The notes beneath the pieces are model-generated. The model was not told where the DNA came from, searched no databases, and saw only the letters and a list, made by a program, of their open reading frames with translations. This document shows, one piece after another, positions 26,650 through 35,275 of a stretch of DNA of 64,000 bases; positions within the stretch are counted from its first letter, which is position 1; each line of letters opens with the position of its first letter. The DNA comes from Thalassotalea_H castellviae (GTDB taxonomy: Bacteria; Pseudomonadota; Gammaproteobacteria; Enterobacterales; Alteromonadaceae), in the NCBI RefSeq assembly GCF_031846185.1, contig NZ_JAVRIF010000001.1:772131-836130 (forward strand). The letters are read 5' to 3'. Made by a program: the position numbers and the translations under genes.

Positions 26650-27651
26650 ATGAATACTCAAGATACTTATCCCTCTGCTGTCAAACTTAGTGAAGAAACA
26701 ATTAAGTTCCTCAGTAATTATGAAGTGGCGCCTACACCAATAAATTTTTCAGTCATTTATTATTATTTATCGAAAAAAGATGAAAAAATGAATCTTTTAC
26801 TTGATGAATATATCAGTTGGAATGGCTCATTAGACGCCGTATTTATTGAATCAATCTTTCTCGAGTTTTTTTCAAATTCTGAAGATGTTGAAAAAGTATT
26901 TTTTACCCCTTTTGAAAACACTTTAACATCTACAATAGAACAGTTAGAGCGCCAAGCGATAAATGGCGAACAAATCACCAAAAATTTCAAAAAAGCGGAT
27001 CGCGTACTCGCAAATTCTGATCAAGCCAATTCATTAAAACCGCTAGTGAATTTTATCAATTCCACTTTAATAGATTCCCAACAACAGCATAGCGAGCTGG
27101 CCTGTGAGCTTGAAAAAACTTATAAGCAAGTGAATCAATTGAAGTCACAATTAAAAGCCTCTCGAGAAGAAGCCATGCGAGACTCACTTACGGGGTTATA
27201 CAATCGTCGAGGCTGCGAAGAAAAACTGAAAGATTTAACACTTGAAAGCACACATAGTTCTGTTTCAATTGATATTGATCATTTCAAGAAATTCAATGAT
27301 GATTTCGGGCATACTATTGGTGATAAAGTCATTCAAAGAGTTGCCACTACCATTGAAGAACATATTAGTGCAGATGACTTTGCTGTGCGCTTTGGTGGTG
27401 AAGAGTTTATGGTGGTATTAGCTAATAAAACTAAAGAAGAAGCTAGAAACATTGCCGAGAAAATTCGAATTGCTATTACAAATTTAAAATTAAAGAAGAA
27501 AAATTCGAATACCTATTTACCCTCTATTTCCATCTCAGCTGGTATCGCTGAATATCAAGAATATCAAAATTGGAAGTCAGTATTTGAAGTGGCTGATTCT
27601 GCGCTCTATCAAGCGAAACACGCGGGAAGAAACTGTTGTGTAGTTTTATAG
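26650..27651 (+). CDS. GGDEF diguanylate cyclase
   Basis: A protein of 333 residues without membrane segments. The N-terminal half (to about residue 160) is a helical domain found with GGDEF proteins, starting LSEETIKFLSNYEVAPTPINF; a coiled coil (LACELEKTYKQVNQLKSQL) leads into the GGDEF domain, which has RDSLTGLYNRRG and the active-site RFGGEEF. The product-inhibition I-site RxxD is absent: SADD occupies that place. It should make cyclic di-GMP; the input signal is unknown. AGGAAGAG precedes the ATG. It stands alone with its own terminator. Confidence 0.9.
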   Translation: MNTQDTYPSAVKLSEETIKFLSNYEVAPTPINFSVIYYYLSKKDEKMNLLLDEYISWNGSLDAVFIESIFLEFFSNSEDVEKVFFTPFENTLTSTIEQLERQAINGEQITKNFKKADRVLANSDQANSLKPLVNFINSTLIDSQQQHSELACELEKTYKQVNQLKSQLKASREEAMRDSLTGLYNRRGCEEKLKDLTLESTHSSVSIDIDHFKKFNDDFGHTIGDKVIQRVATTIEEHISADDFAVRFGGEEFMVVLANKTKEEARNIAEKIRIAITNLKLKKKNSNTYLPSISISAGIAEYQEYQNWKSVFEVADSALYQAKHAGRNCCVVL

Positions 27652-27684
27652 GTGTTAATGCAAAACACGGTTAATTATCGCAAC

Positions 27685-27714
27685 AAAAAAGTCAGCAATT
27701 AAGCTGACTTTTTT
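27685..27714. terminator. Bidirectional terminator between cyclase gene and DUF885 gene
   Basis: AAAAAAGTCAGC and GCTGACTTTTTT around a six-base loop, about 35 bp after the cyclase stop and 60 bp after the DUF885 stop on the other strand. Confidence 0.88.
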
Positions 27715-27773
27715 ACATTTAGCTATGAAATCACAAGTAATCGTATGATTCATTTACCAAGTTAACAATAAAA

Positions 27774-29642
27774 TCAGCTTGTTTTCATGCTATCGATCCA
27801 ATTGGAAACACGTAGCTCCAATGCCGATAATGGCATAGCTCCACCACCTAACACCGTATCGTGAAATCCTCTGATATCGAACTTATCACCTAACGTTTTT
27901 TCAGCAATCGCTCTTAATTCCATTATTTTTAACATACCAATTTTATAGGACGTTGCTTGGCCCGGCAGAACAAGATAACGTCTTACCTCAGAAATAATCG
28001 CTTCTTCTGCAATGGGTGTTTTCTCTTTAAAATAATTAACGGCTTGCTCTTCTGTCCAACCTTTGGCATGTAAGCCCGTATCAACAACTAACCTTACCGC
28101 ACGCCACATTTCATTGACTAATCGGCCAAAATCAGAATAAGGGTCTTGATAGCCGCCCATTTCTTTTGCTAACAGCTCAGCATACAACCCCCAGCCTTCA
28201 CTATAAGCAGTAAAGTTAGCTTGTGTTCTAAATTGCGGCACAGATGTTAATTCTTGAGCAATAGAAACTTGCATATGGTGTCCTGGGTTCCCCTCATGAT
28301 ATGCCACACCTTCCATTTCATTCTTTGGCATGGCACTCATGTCTGATAAGTGCGCGTAATAAACGCCGGGACGAGAACCATCAGGTGTGCCAGGGAAATA
28401 ATGTTGAGCGGCTCCGTCTTGCTCTCTAAATGCTTCAACACGTTTAACCACTAAATCAGCTTTAGGCAAAATACCAAAGAATTTAGGAAGCTGCTTATTA
28501 ATTTCATTTAAGTGTGCTTCTGTTTCACTGATATACCCCATCCTTCCTTCATCGGTATTTGAGAAGAAAAATTGTTCATCGGTTTTGATAAAAGTAAAAA
28601 ATGCTTGTAAGTCACCTTCAAAAGCTACTTTGTCTTTAATTGCATTCATTTCAGTTGTAATACGAGCAACTTCTGAGAGCCCTAAACTATGAATTTCATC
28701 AGAAGTTAAGTCGGTCGTCGTTGAAGCTTTTAACATGAAATTATAAAAGTCATCACCATTAGGCTGACTCGACACCCCTTTTGCGATAGCATCGGTATTA
28801 GCTATATCTTTTTTGAACCAAGCAATAAGTGCTTGATAACTTGGCAAGAAACTATTATTTAATGCTGATTTTGCTTGCTCTTTAAGTTCTGCAGCACGTT
28901 TATCATCTATCTTGTTACTAGCAACTAAACTAGCAATTTTTCTTTGCGCATCAGCCCATAAAGGCACATCATTATCACTTTCGACAAAAGGTGCACCATC
29001 AATTAAATTATTTGATTGCTCAATGACTCCTTGATAGGCAAAACGAGGAGGCCTAACACCTTGACTAGCATTGACTTTAGCTCGAGACAATAATTGTTCA
29101 ATTGCCTTGGCCACGCCAGATATACGCTTATTATACGCAATCATATCTTGTTCATTTTCTACCTTATGAAAATTGATCAGAAATTGTGCGGCAAATGCTT
29201 GAATACCATTAAACTGGGTGAATATATATTGATTATGATTGTATTTCTGACCCGCTAACGCTTGCTCATATTGGTGTACCCAAACGCCATAAGAAGTTTT
29301 AGCTTCATCATCTAACTTTTCAAAATCAAACTGACTTTTTAAATCTTTTACCGTTTGTGCTTGCCACTCTAGTTGCTTTTTTTCTGCCGCTTCTGACATA
29401 TCATCAACTTGATCATACTTTTCTTTTCGCCCTAAAAACGTCAACATCATTGGGCTCATTTGCAAACTTTCTTCATATTTAACGGCAAACCATTCATTTA
29501 AACGTTCACTTTCCGAAAGCGAAACTTCCTCAATGCTTGATATTTCCTTGGCAGTTGAAGCTTTGCTAGTGTCTTGTGAGGTAGAATTAGGCTGGCAGGC
29601 TGTTAAGAGACCTAATGCAACTAAGGTTAGTGCTATTTTCAT
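27774..29642 (-). CDS. DUF885-family lipoprotein (predicted zinc metallopeptidase-like)
   Basis: A protein of 622 residues. A lipoprotein signal ends in LLTAC, with Cys16 as the lipidation site. The DUF885 family is fold-related to zinc peptidases. The likely metal-binding segment is YHEGNPGHHMQ, with His449 and Glu450, and TAYSEGWGLYAE follows as the second conserved region. Activity has not been defined for most members, so a peptidase role is inferred. It lies just after the split miaE gene on the same strand, with no overlap. Confidence 0.85.
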   Translation of the reverse strand: MKIALTLVALGLLTACQPNSTSQDTSKASTAKEISSIEEVSLSESERLNEWFAVKYEESLQMSPMMLTFLGRKEKYDQVDDMSEAAEKKQLEWQAQTVKDLKSQFDFEKLDDEAKTSYGVWVHQYEQALAGQKYNHNQYIFTQFNGIQAFAAQFLINFHKVENEQDMIAYNKRISGVAKAIEQLLSRAKVNASQGVRPPRFAYQGVIEQSNNLIDGAPFVESDNDVPLWADAQRKIASLVASNKIDDKRAAELKEQAKSALNNSFLPSYQALIAWFKKDIANTDAIAKGVSSQPNGDDFYNFMLKASTTTDLTSDEIHSLGLSEVARITTEMNAIKDKVAFEGDLQAFFTFIKTDEQFFFSNTDEGRMGYISETEAHLNEINKQLPKFFGILPKADLVVKRVEAFREQDGAAQHYFPGTPDGSRPGVYYAHLSDMSAMPKNEMEGVAYHEGNPGHHMQVSIAQELTSVPQFRTQANFTAYSEGWGLYAELLAKEMGGYQDPYSDFGRLVNEMWRAVRLVVDTGLHAKGWTEEQAVNYFKEKTPIAEEAIISEVRRYLVLPGQATSYKIGMLKIMELRAIAEKTLGDKFDIRGFHDTVLGGGAMPLSALELRVSNWIDSMKTS

Positions 29643-29753
29643 GTATTCATTCCCTATTTTATTTTTATATCAGCGGTAAAAAGGCAAGTGGTTCTGTTCA
29701 ATCCTTTAAGATAATAAACAGAACTGAGAAAAAATGCGAACATGTGGCAAAGT

Positions 29754-30391
29754 TCAAGCAGGTGAACCACTATGAAACTTAAAATCATTGTCTGGAGAAG
29801 AAATTAAATCGGCTTCTATTTCCGCAAAAAATTGTATGCGTTCAGAAATATCTTGTCCTGATATTTCTTCTGCTAAAGTTAAATAATCTTGATAATGTCT
29901 TGCTTCACTGCGCAATAAAGAGAGATAAAAATCTCCTAATCGTTTATCAACATGCGGTGCTAACATTGCAAACCGCTCACAAGAACGCGCTTCGATAAAA
30001 GCGCCGACGATTAACTTGTCAACTAATGCGTCAGGCTCAAAAGTTTTCACATTGCGCAGCATGCCTTTTGCGTAGCGACATGGCGTAATACTTCTATATT
30101 CAACACCATACTCATCCATAATTTCTAACACTTGATAAAAATGATGTAACTCTTCTTTGATTAACACCACCATTTTATCGATGAGATCTTGACCGTATTT
30201 TGAATCTGACTTTGGGATCACCGCTTTGGTTAATTTGTTTTTCAATGGTAATTCCCGCCAATCCCCTTCCCGTTTATAAATAAACGTCTCAAAAGGTTCA
30301 AGCCACGCTAACAAGGCGTTCGCACTTTCTTTATCAACCGCATATTTACGAATTAAAAACATTGCACTTTGCGCAGCCTTTAACTCACAAA
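29754..30391 (-). pseudogene. miaE: Host miaE, C-terminal part (interrupted by element)
   Basis: The last three quarters of the host tRNA-(ms2io6A)-hydroxylase. An open frame of 202 residues can start at an internal ATG (30360-30362). The homologous codons continue upstream (CELKAAQSA before MFLIRKYAVDKE) to about 30390, where similarity stops and a stop codon is met. Compared with the complete copy at 32140-32916 it lacks about the first 45 residues. It keeps the two ExxH motifs (EELHHF and SEARHY) but has lost its start and its helix with the probable first iron-binding Glu. The missing N-terminus lies at 43558-43691. Confidence 0.92.
30379..30391. other. Left junction of the element (att-like 13-bp repeat)
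   Basis: TTTAACTCACAAA matches TTTAGCTCACAAA at the right junction with one mismatch, in direct orientation. It is at the precise point where miaE homology breaks. Short imperfect core identity is normal for serine integrase sites. Confidence 0.85.
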
Positions 30392-30485
30392 ATGTTTATA
30401 TGTGCATACACCTAATTTCACCCTAAAACTAACATCGCGTTTTTTTATGATAAGTTAATCGTAACTAAACAAGGAGGTTATACCA

Positions 30486-32129
30486 ATGACACAGACAAAA
30501 AAAGCATACCTATATCAACGATTCAGCTCAGACAGACAAAAGGACAATAGCTCGTTATACAGACAAACAGAAGCTCAGGAAGCTTGGTTATCTAGACACC
30601 CTGACGTTATTGTTGAGGAACGACTTATTGATGAAGCTCTATCTGGATTCAAAGGTCATCATCTAGAAAAAGGGGCGCTTGGTAGACTTGTTGAACAAAT
30701 CGAAAAAGGAAATATTGAGAAAGGCTCACTCATTTTAGTAGAACATTTCTCTCGATTAACTCGTCAAAATATCGATAAAGCAGAAGAGCTTATCAGGAAG
30801 ATATGGGATGCCAATATCACAATTGTTACCGTCAGATGTGGTAGTGAGTATCCCCCATCGTCAATTAATGATATGGCAACAAGGATTAAACTGATTGTTG
30901 AGATAGAAGCGGCTTATAAAGATTCAAAATGGCGTAGCGATAAGGCTAAAGCAAGTCATGCTAAAAAACGTGTTGAAGCCTCGAAAGGAGTAACTCCTAG
31001 AATAAGGAAGCATTTTTGGTTGGACACTGAAGGAAAGCTTAATCAATTTAGTGTTGCTGTAAAAGATATGTTCACGCTTTATTTAGAAGGAAAGGGACAA
31101 ACCCTGATCCTTAGAACATTACAGCATAAATACCCTGATTTTGAGCCAATCCAAAAGATGCAGGCAACTACCGTCATTCGTTGCATCAAGAGTATGAGTT
31201 GTATCGGATTATGGCGTGGAAACAAGGTATTTGAACGTGCCGTATCTGATGAAATATTCTATCAAGCACAAAAAACAAATAGGGAACGTTTATTCAAGAA
31301 CGTTCAACCTGACCGACACTGGCCTTTGAGTGGCCTAATTGAATGTGGACATTGTGGCAAAGGGATGTCTATTCAACAGTCTGGGAAAAGTTTACCGCTT
31401 CTTAGATGCAGTAATAAGCAAAGAAAGGGCAAAGATAAATCAGGATGTGATGCCGCAGCCACATTTCCATACTCAATCGCAGATCATTATTTTTCATACT
31501 ATGTATATCATCAAGTATTGAGCGAGTTAACTATCAAAAACAAAGATGATGAAGCTAACAACTCATTGAATAAATTGGAGGAGTTGTTGAAACAAGAAAA
31601 ATTAAAATTTAGCAAAGCTCGTAAACAGTATGATCACTATAACAAAAATGGTGATGAGCTTGAGGTCATGCTTGATTTAATGCAATCATCGTCAAGAAAA
31701 ATTAAGGAAATGGAGGCTGAAATTCGTAAAATCAAAGCCCAAGTAGATACTGGCTTTAACATGGAAATTTCTAAAGAAATATTTAAACTTTCGAATGATC
31801 CGATCAAGCTAAATATTGCTCTACATAAGATTGGCTTTAAAATCACTTTGAAAAATGATGAGCTTTCATACAAAGGAGTTCGAACACTTAAATATAAAGG
31901 CTACTCAAGAAAGCTCTGTCAATATCGCTACCAAATCAATGGTTGCACACAGCTATTGCCAACTGAAGGACTAACGGCTGAAAAGCTTTTAGTTAAATCT
32001 CGCACAGTTGATAAAAGGGCTGAAGGCTTTCTTGAAAAATTGCAGGATCTTTATGTCGACTCGATTGAGAGCATTAAGAAAGGTGGAAATGTAACAGTCG
32101 CTGACACTTTCAAAATGCTTGCTCAGTAA
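30486..32129 (+). CDS. Large serine recombinase (integrase of the element)
   Basis: A protein of 547 residues. The N-terminal resolvase domain starts YLYQRFSSDRQKD, with Arg12 and nucleophile Ser14. The following LVEHFSRLTRQNID matches the domain's second conserved block. A recombinase domain comes next, then a zinc ribbon near residues 286-320 (ECGHCGKGM ... LLRCSN) and a long coiled coil, the standard layout of large serine integrases. AAGGAGGT lies upstream of the ATG. It is placed about 95 bp inside the left junction, as usual for an integrase next to its att site. It should integrate and, with a directionality factor not identified here, excise the element. Confidence 0.93.
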   Translation: MTQTKKAYLYQRFSSDRQKDNSSLYRQTEAQEAWLSRHPDVIVEERLIDEALSGFKGHHLEKGALGRLVEQIEKGNIEKGSLILVEHFSRLTRQNIDKAEELIRKIWDANITIVTVRCGSEYPPSSINDMATRIKLIVEIEAAYKDSKWRSDKAKASHAKKRVEASKGVTPRIRKHFWLDTEGKLNQFSVAVKDMFTLYLEGKGQTLILRTLQHKYPDFEPIQKMQATTVIRCIKSMSCIGLWRGNKVFERAVSDEIFYQAQKTNRERLFKNVQPDRHWPLSGLIECGHCGKGMSIQQSGKSLPLLRCSNKQRKGKDKSGCDAAATFPYSIADHYFSYYVYHQVLSELTIKNKDDEANNSLNKLEELLKQEKLKFSKARKQYDHYNKNGDELEVMLDLMQSSSRKIKEMEAEIRKIKAQVDTGFNMEISKEIFKLSNDPIKLNIALHKIGFKITLKNDELSYKGVRTLKYKGYSRKLCQYRYQINGCTQLLPTEGLTAEKLLVKSRTVDKRAEGFLEKLQDLYVDSIESIKKGGNVTVADTFKMLAQ

Positions 32130-32139
32130 AAGCAAACAT

Positions 32140-32916
32140 TCAATTACTTGGTACACCACTATGAAACTTAAAGTCTTCATCTGGTGTACTAATTAATTCA
32201 GCTTCAACTTTACCAAAAAGTTCAACCTTTTCAGTAATATCAACATCTGAAATGGATTGCGCCAATTCTAAATAATCTTGATAATGACGAGCTTCTGAGC
32301 GTAATAGGGAAATATAAAACTCGCCTAGTTTTTTATCGACATGAGGTGCTAATTTAGCAAAACGTTCACAAGACCTAGCCTCAATATATGCTCCGCATAT
32401 AAGCTTATCGATCAATGTATCTGGTTCATGTGTTTTAACATGTTTAAGCATCCCTTTCGCATATCTTGATGGTGCTATACTTTGATACTCAACACTATAA
32501 TAATCCATCATTTCTAAAACTTGATAAAAATGATGCAATTCTTCTTTAATAAGCAAAACCATTTTATCAATCAGTTCTTGTCCATAAGGTGAAGTAGGTT
32601 TAGGGATAATAGATTTAGTTAATTTATTCCTTGCAGCAAGATCTCGCCAATTCCCTTCACGTTTGTAAATAAACTGCTCAAATGGTTGTAACCATTCTAA
32701 TAAGGCATCACCACTTTCTTTATCAACTGCATATTTACGAATTAAGTACATTGCACTCTGCGAAGCTTTCAATTCACATATTAAGTGGTCCAAAAGCAAC
32801 ATTGAAAAATTTTCAGGTTTAACGGCTTCCTGCACCCACTCTTTTGGTGTATTGCATTTTAGGAAGTCCAAAATAGGAGCTAATAATGTCGAATCTTGCA
32901 CAGAAGTATCACTCAA
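32140..32916 (-). CDS. miaE: tRNA-(ms2io6A)-hydroxylase MiaE, complete copy carried by the element
   Basis: A complete diiron hydroxylase of 258 residues that hydroxylates the isopentenyl group of ms2i6A37 in tRNA. The N-terminal helix has the probable first iron ligand Glu48 (LICELKA). The two ExxH motifs are EELHHF near 125-130 and SEAR-H at 208-211, with RSCERF before. It is convergent with the recombinase, ten bases apart. Its protein is clearly similar but not identical to the host fragments, so it came from another strain or species. It presumably restores the function lost by insertion. It has its own upstream region. Confidence 0.95.
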   Translation of the reverse strand: MSDTSVQDSTLLAPILDFLKCNTPKEWVQEAVKPENFSMLLLDHLICELKASQSAMYLIRKYAVDKESGDALLEWLQPFEQFIYKREGNWRDLAARNKLTKSIIPKPTSPYGQELIDKMVLLIKEELHHFYQVLEMMDYYSVEYQSIAPSRYAKGMLKHVKTHEPDTLIDKLICGAYIEARSCERFAKLAPHVDKKLGEFYISLLRSEARHYQDYLELAQSISDVDITEKVELFGKVEAELISTPDEDFKFHSGVPSN

Positions 32917-33133
32917 AATAAATTTAAGTGAATGTTACCACATAGATCTATTTAGGTAGGAAGAAAATGCTAATTCAAGTAATAAAAAGCAAAAGTTTTA
33001 AATTATTTTTCATATATATTCAGATAGTTAAATTAAAAACACAAAAAATACAGGGTAAATAGAAAAATAAAAATTGCTTTGCCTTTAAATGAGTCACAAT
33101 AAGGTACGTCGAATTTAATGAAGGAGCGACGTT
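32917..33133. other. AT-rich region between miaE and the RepA-like gene
   Basis: A 217-bp divergent intergenic region, very A/T-rich between about 32970 and 33075. It must hold promoters for both genes and, if the ATPase is a replication helicase, might hold an origin. I could not find iterons. One 31-codon frame with a good ribosome binding site is present (32967-33062) but is unsupported otherwise. Confidence 0.4.
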
Positions 33134-34408
33134 ATGATGGAAGTTACAGGGAAATCACATACAACAAAGGCCACGAAAAGGAATTTTAGGCAAATGAGTT
33201 TTGAGCTCATATTTTCAGATAATGACAAGCCTACCTCCACAAGAAAAAAACTCAGCTCAACTGAAATATCAACTCAAAATGAACAATCCATGCTCAATAG
33301 CAACAGAGAAGCTGGTAAACTTATTCATCCTGAGAATAAATCATGTAACATTAGCAAATCCAACAGGAAGCTTCTTCTTGATAAAATAAGAAAATTTATC
33401 TCCTACGGGCATGAAGGCTATGAACACTCAACTTCTTGGCTCGTGCAAAGAATCCTACCAGCACAATCTATTGGATTCTTGATTGGTGACTCACAATCAT
33501 TTAAATCATTTATTTCTGTGGCAGTTGCAGCATGCATTGCTACAGGAAGAAACTTTGGAGATCTAAAGGTTCCAAAGCAAAAGTTGGTTTTTTTAATAGC
33601 CGCGGAAGGTGGAGGAAGCATACCAAAGCGAATAAAAGCTGAATCAGAAAAATATGGTGAAGTTGGTGAGCAACTTATTGTTATTCAAAGACCGATCAAC
33701 CTAAAACTAGCTGACGAAGCTCAAATGTTATCCGCTTTAATTTCTGAAGAGGAGGATAGGCAAGGCCTCAAAGCAGGCTTAGTTATTCTTGATACTTATT
33801 CTCAATGCGTAGCGGGAATGGATGAAAACAGTGCGGCAGACGTTGCTGTGTATTTAAATGCTTGTACTGACTTTTCAACAAAGCACAACGTAACTATTTT
33901 AAATGTACATCATAATAATAGAGGTGGGAGCTACCGAGGAAGTGGTGCTCTTTTTGCGAATTCTGACTTTATACTTATTGCTAAACGAAATGAAAAATTG
34001 CAGTTGAAAACCACTATTTCAATCGACAAGCACAAAGATGCTTCAACTGAGTACTTTTTTGAGATGTCCCTTGAGAAACATGATTTGGGATTATTTGATG
34101 AATTCGGTGAAAAAATAGATACTCTTTCCATATCCAGACCGAGTGTTTCCGAAGGTAAAAAACCTACTCCCCCCAAGAAGCTATCAAAAGGGCAGCAAAA
34201 CGCAGATTGGTTGCTAGCCCAATTATCTTCAGCGCAAACTAAAAATATGCCTCAAACCGATCTGATTGAAATGTTTATGAAAACATTTAATCAAGATAAA
34301 GATGCAAGTAAACAAGCTATCTACCGAGCTGTTAAGGTACTTTCTGAGAAAAATTTGGTAGCGACAAAGGTAAACGGGAAGTCGAAACAGGTTTTTCTAG
34401 TTACCTAA
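33134..34408 (+). CDS. RepA-like AAA (AAA_25) ATPase/helicase of the element
   Basis: A protein of 424 residues with a RecA-type core resembling plasmid RepA helicases. The Walker A is GDSQSFKS (118-125), with Phe where the usual Gly precedes Lys; Walker B is LVILDTYSQC. The segment VHHNNRGGSYRGSGALFANSDF matches the family's third block. The C-terminus looks like a winged helix (ASKQAIYRAVKVLSEKNLV). It could support replication of the excised circle. AAGGAG precedes the ATG. A perfect palindrome follows its stop codon. The exact role is inferred. Confidence 0.75.
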   Translation: MMEVTGKSHTTKATKRNFRQMSFELIFSDNDKPTSTRKKLSSTEISTQNEQSMLNSNREAGKLIHPENKSCNISKSNRKLLLDKIRKFISYGHEGYEHSTSWLVQRILPAQSIGFLIGDSQSFKSFISVAVAACIATGRNFGDLKVPKQKLVFLIAAEGGGSIPKRIKAESEKYGEVGEQLIVIQRPINLKLADEAQMLSALISEEEDRQGLKAGLVILDTYSQCVAGMDENSAADVAVYLNACTDFSTKHNVTILNVHHNNRGGSYRGSGALFANSDFILIAKRNEKLQLKTTISIDKHKDASTEYFFEMSLEKHDLGLFDEFGEKIDTLSISRPSVSEGKKPTPPKKLSKGQQNADWLLAQLSSAQTKNMPQTDLIEMFMKTFNQDKDASKQAIYRAVKVLSEKNLVATKVNGKSKQVFLVT

Positions 34409-34421
34409 TAACCATAATTAT

Positions 34422-34479
34422 AAAAACAGAAACAGAAACCCCCACGTCTATAGACGTGGGGGTTTCTGTTTCTGTTTTT
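34422..34479. terminator. Perfect 58-bp palindrome between convergent genes (bidirectional terminator)
   Basis: Two 29-base arms are exactly complementary with no spacer. Each arm contains the segments ACAGAAACAGAAACC and CCCACGTCTA. Stems end in A/T runs at both outer edges, so it can terminate transcripts from both sides. It lies 13 bp after the RepA-like gene and 17 bp after the metalloprotease gene. Confidence 0.85.
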
Positions 34480-34496
34480 GAGCTGTATGCTAATAA

Positions 34497-35228
34497 TTAC
34501 AACGATAAGCTATCACCTTGTTGTTTCAACCAATCTTTACACTCAGCATAATTTGGCATGATACGTTCAACTTCTCGCCAAAATTTAGGTGAATGGTCAT
34601 GGTGAATTAAATGGCAAAGCTCATGAAGCACCACATAATCAACAATACGGTTTGGAGCCATAATAATTTTCCAGTTGAAAGTTATATCACCTTCAACGCT
34701 GCAACTTCCCCAACGGCTTTTATACGTTTTTAAACCAACAGAGTTAAATTTAACGCCCATCATTTTACTGTAACGTTTTGCTTTCTCGTTAAATTTGAGT
34801 TCTGCATGTTGCTTATACCAACTAAGCAGTGAATCTTGAATTAAGTCTGGATTATCTGCGCCAGCACGTAAGGTGATAGTAAATCGTCCGTGACTGAGTT
34901 TTATTGGTTGGTAATTACCACGATGCACCTTTAAACGATAGTTACGTCCAAGGTATGAAAAGCTCTCGCCTGATACAAACTGCTTTGTGCTTTTAGGTTG
35001 AGCTTCACGATGCAGTGCTATTTTTTCTTTAATCCAGCGGTTCTTATCTTTAAGCAATTTGGTTATACGTTCATGCTCTAATTGGCGAGGCACAACTACG
35101 CAAACCTTACCTTGTTCCACAGTAATAGTAGCTGACTTAGTGCGGTTGGTGCGTTTAATCTCAGCAACAATGCCATTGCTGTCGATGTATTCACTTACTT
35201 TGGATGTAACCTGATTTGTTGGTGACAT
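34497..35228 (-). CDS. YgjP-like (DUF45) zinc metalloprotease-type protein
   Basis: A protein of 243 residues with zinc motif HELCH (His202, Glu203, His206), a third ligand in the following HDHSPKFW segment (His212), and the family block YKSRWGSCSVEGDITFNW. The family is often found beside type I restriction genes, where its role is not settled. It is the last gene of the hsd operon, 47 bp after hsdR, on the same strand. Confidence 0.88.
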   Translation of the reverse strand: MSPTNQVTSKVSEYIDSNGIVAEIKRTNRTKSATITVEQGKVCVVVPRQLEHERITKLLKDKNRWIKEKIALHREAQPKSTKQFVSGESFSYLGRNYRLKVHRGNYQPIKLSHGRFTITLRAGADNPDLIQDSLLSWYKQHAELKFNEKAKRYSKMMGVKFNSVGLKTYKSRWGSCSVEGDITFNWKIIMAPNRIVDYVVLHELCHLIHHDHSPKFWREVERIMPNYAECKDWLKQQGDSLSL

Positions 35229-35275
35229 TTATTTACTACTCAAAATTAGCACACTAAAAATTAACATACTCAGAC

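Noticed and set aside
30486..32129. Prophage origin for the recombinase region
   Set aside because: Large serine integrases occur on phages, but no capsid, tail, lysis or phage replication genes lie between the junctions.
32967..33062. 31-codon frame with a good ribosome binding site upstream of the RepA-like gene
   Set aside because: Very AT-rich region, low-complexity product and no other support; it could be a leader peptide but cannot be called.
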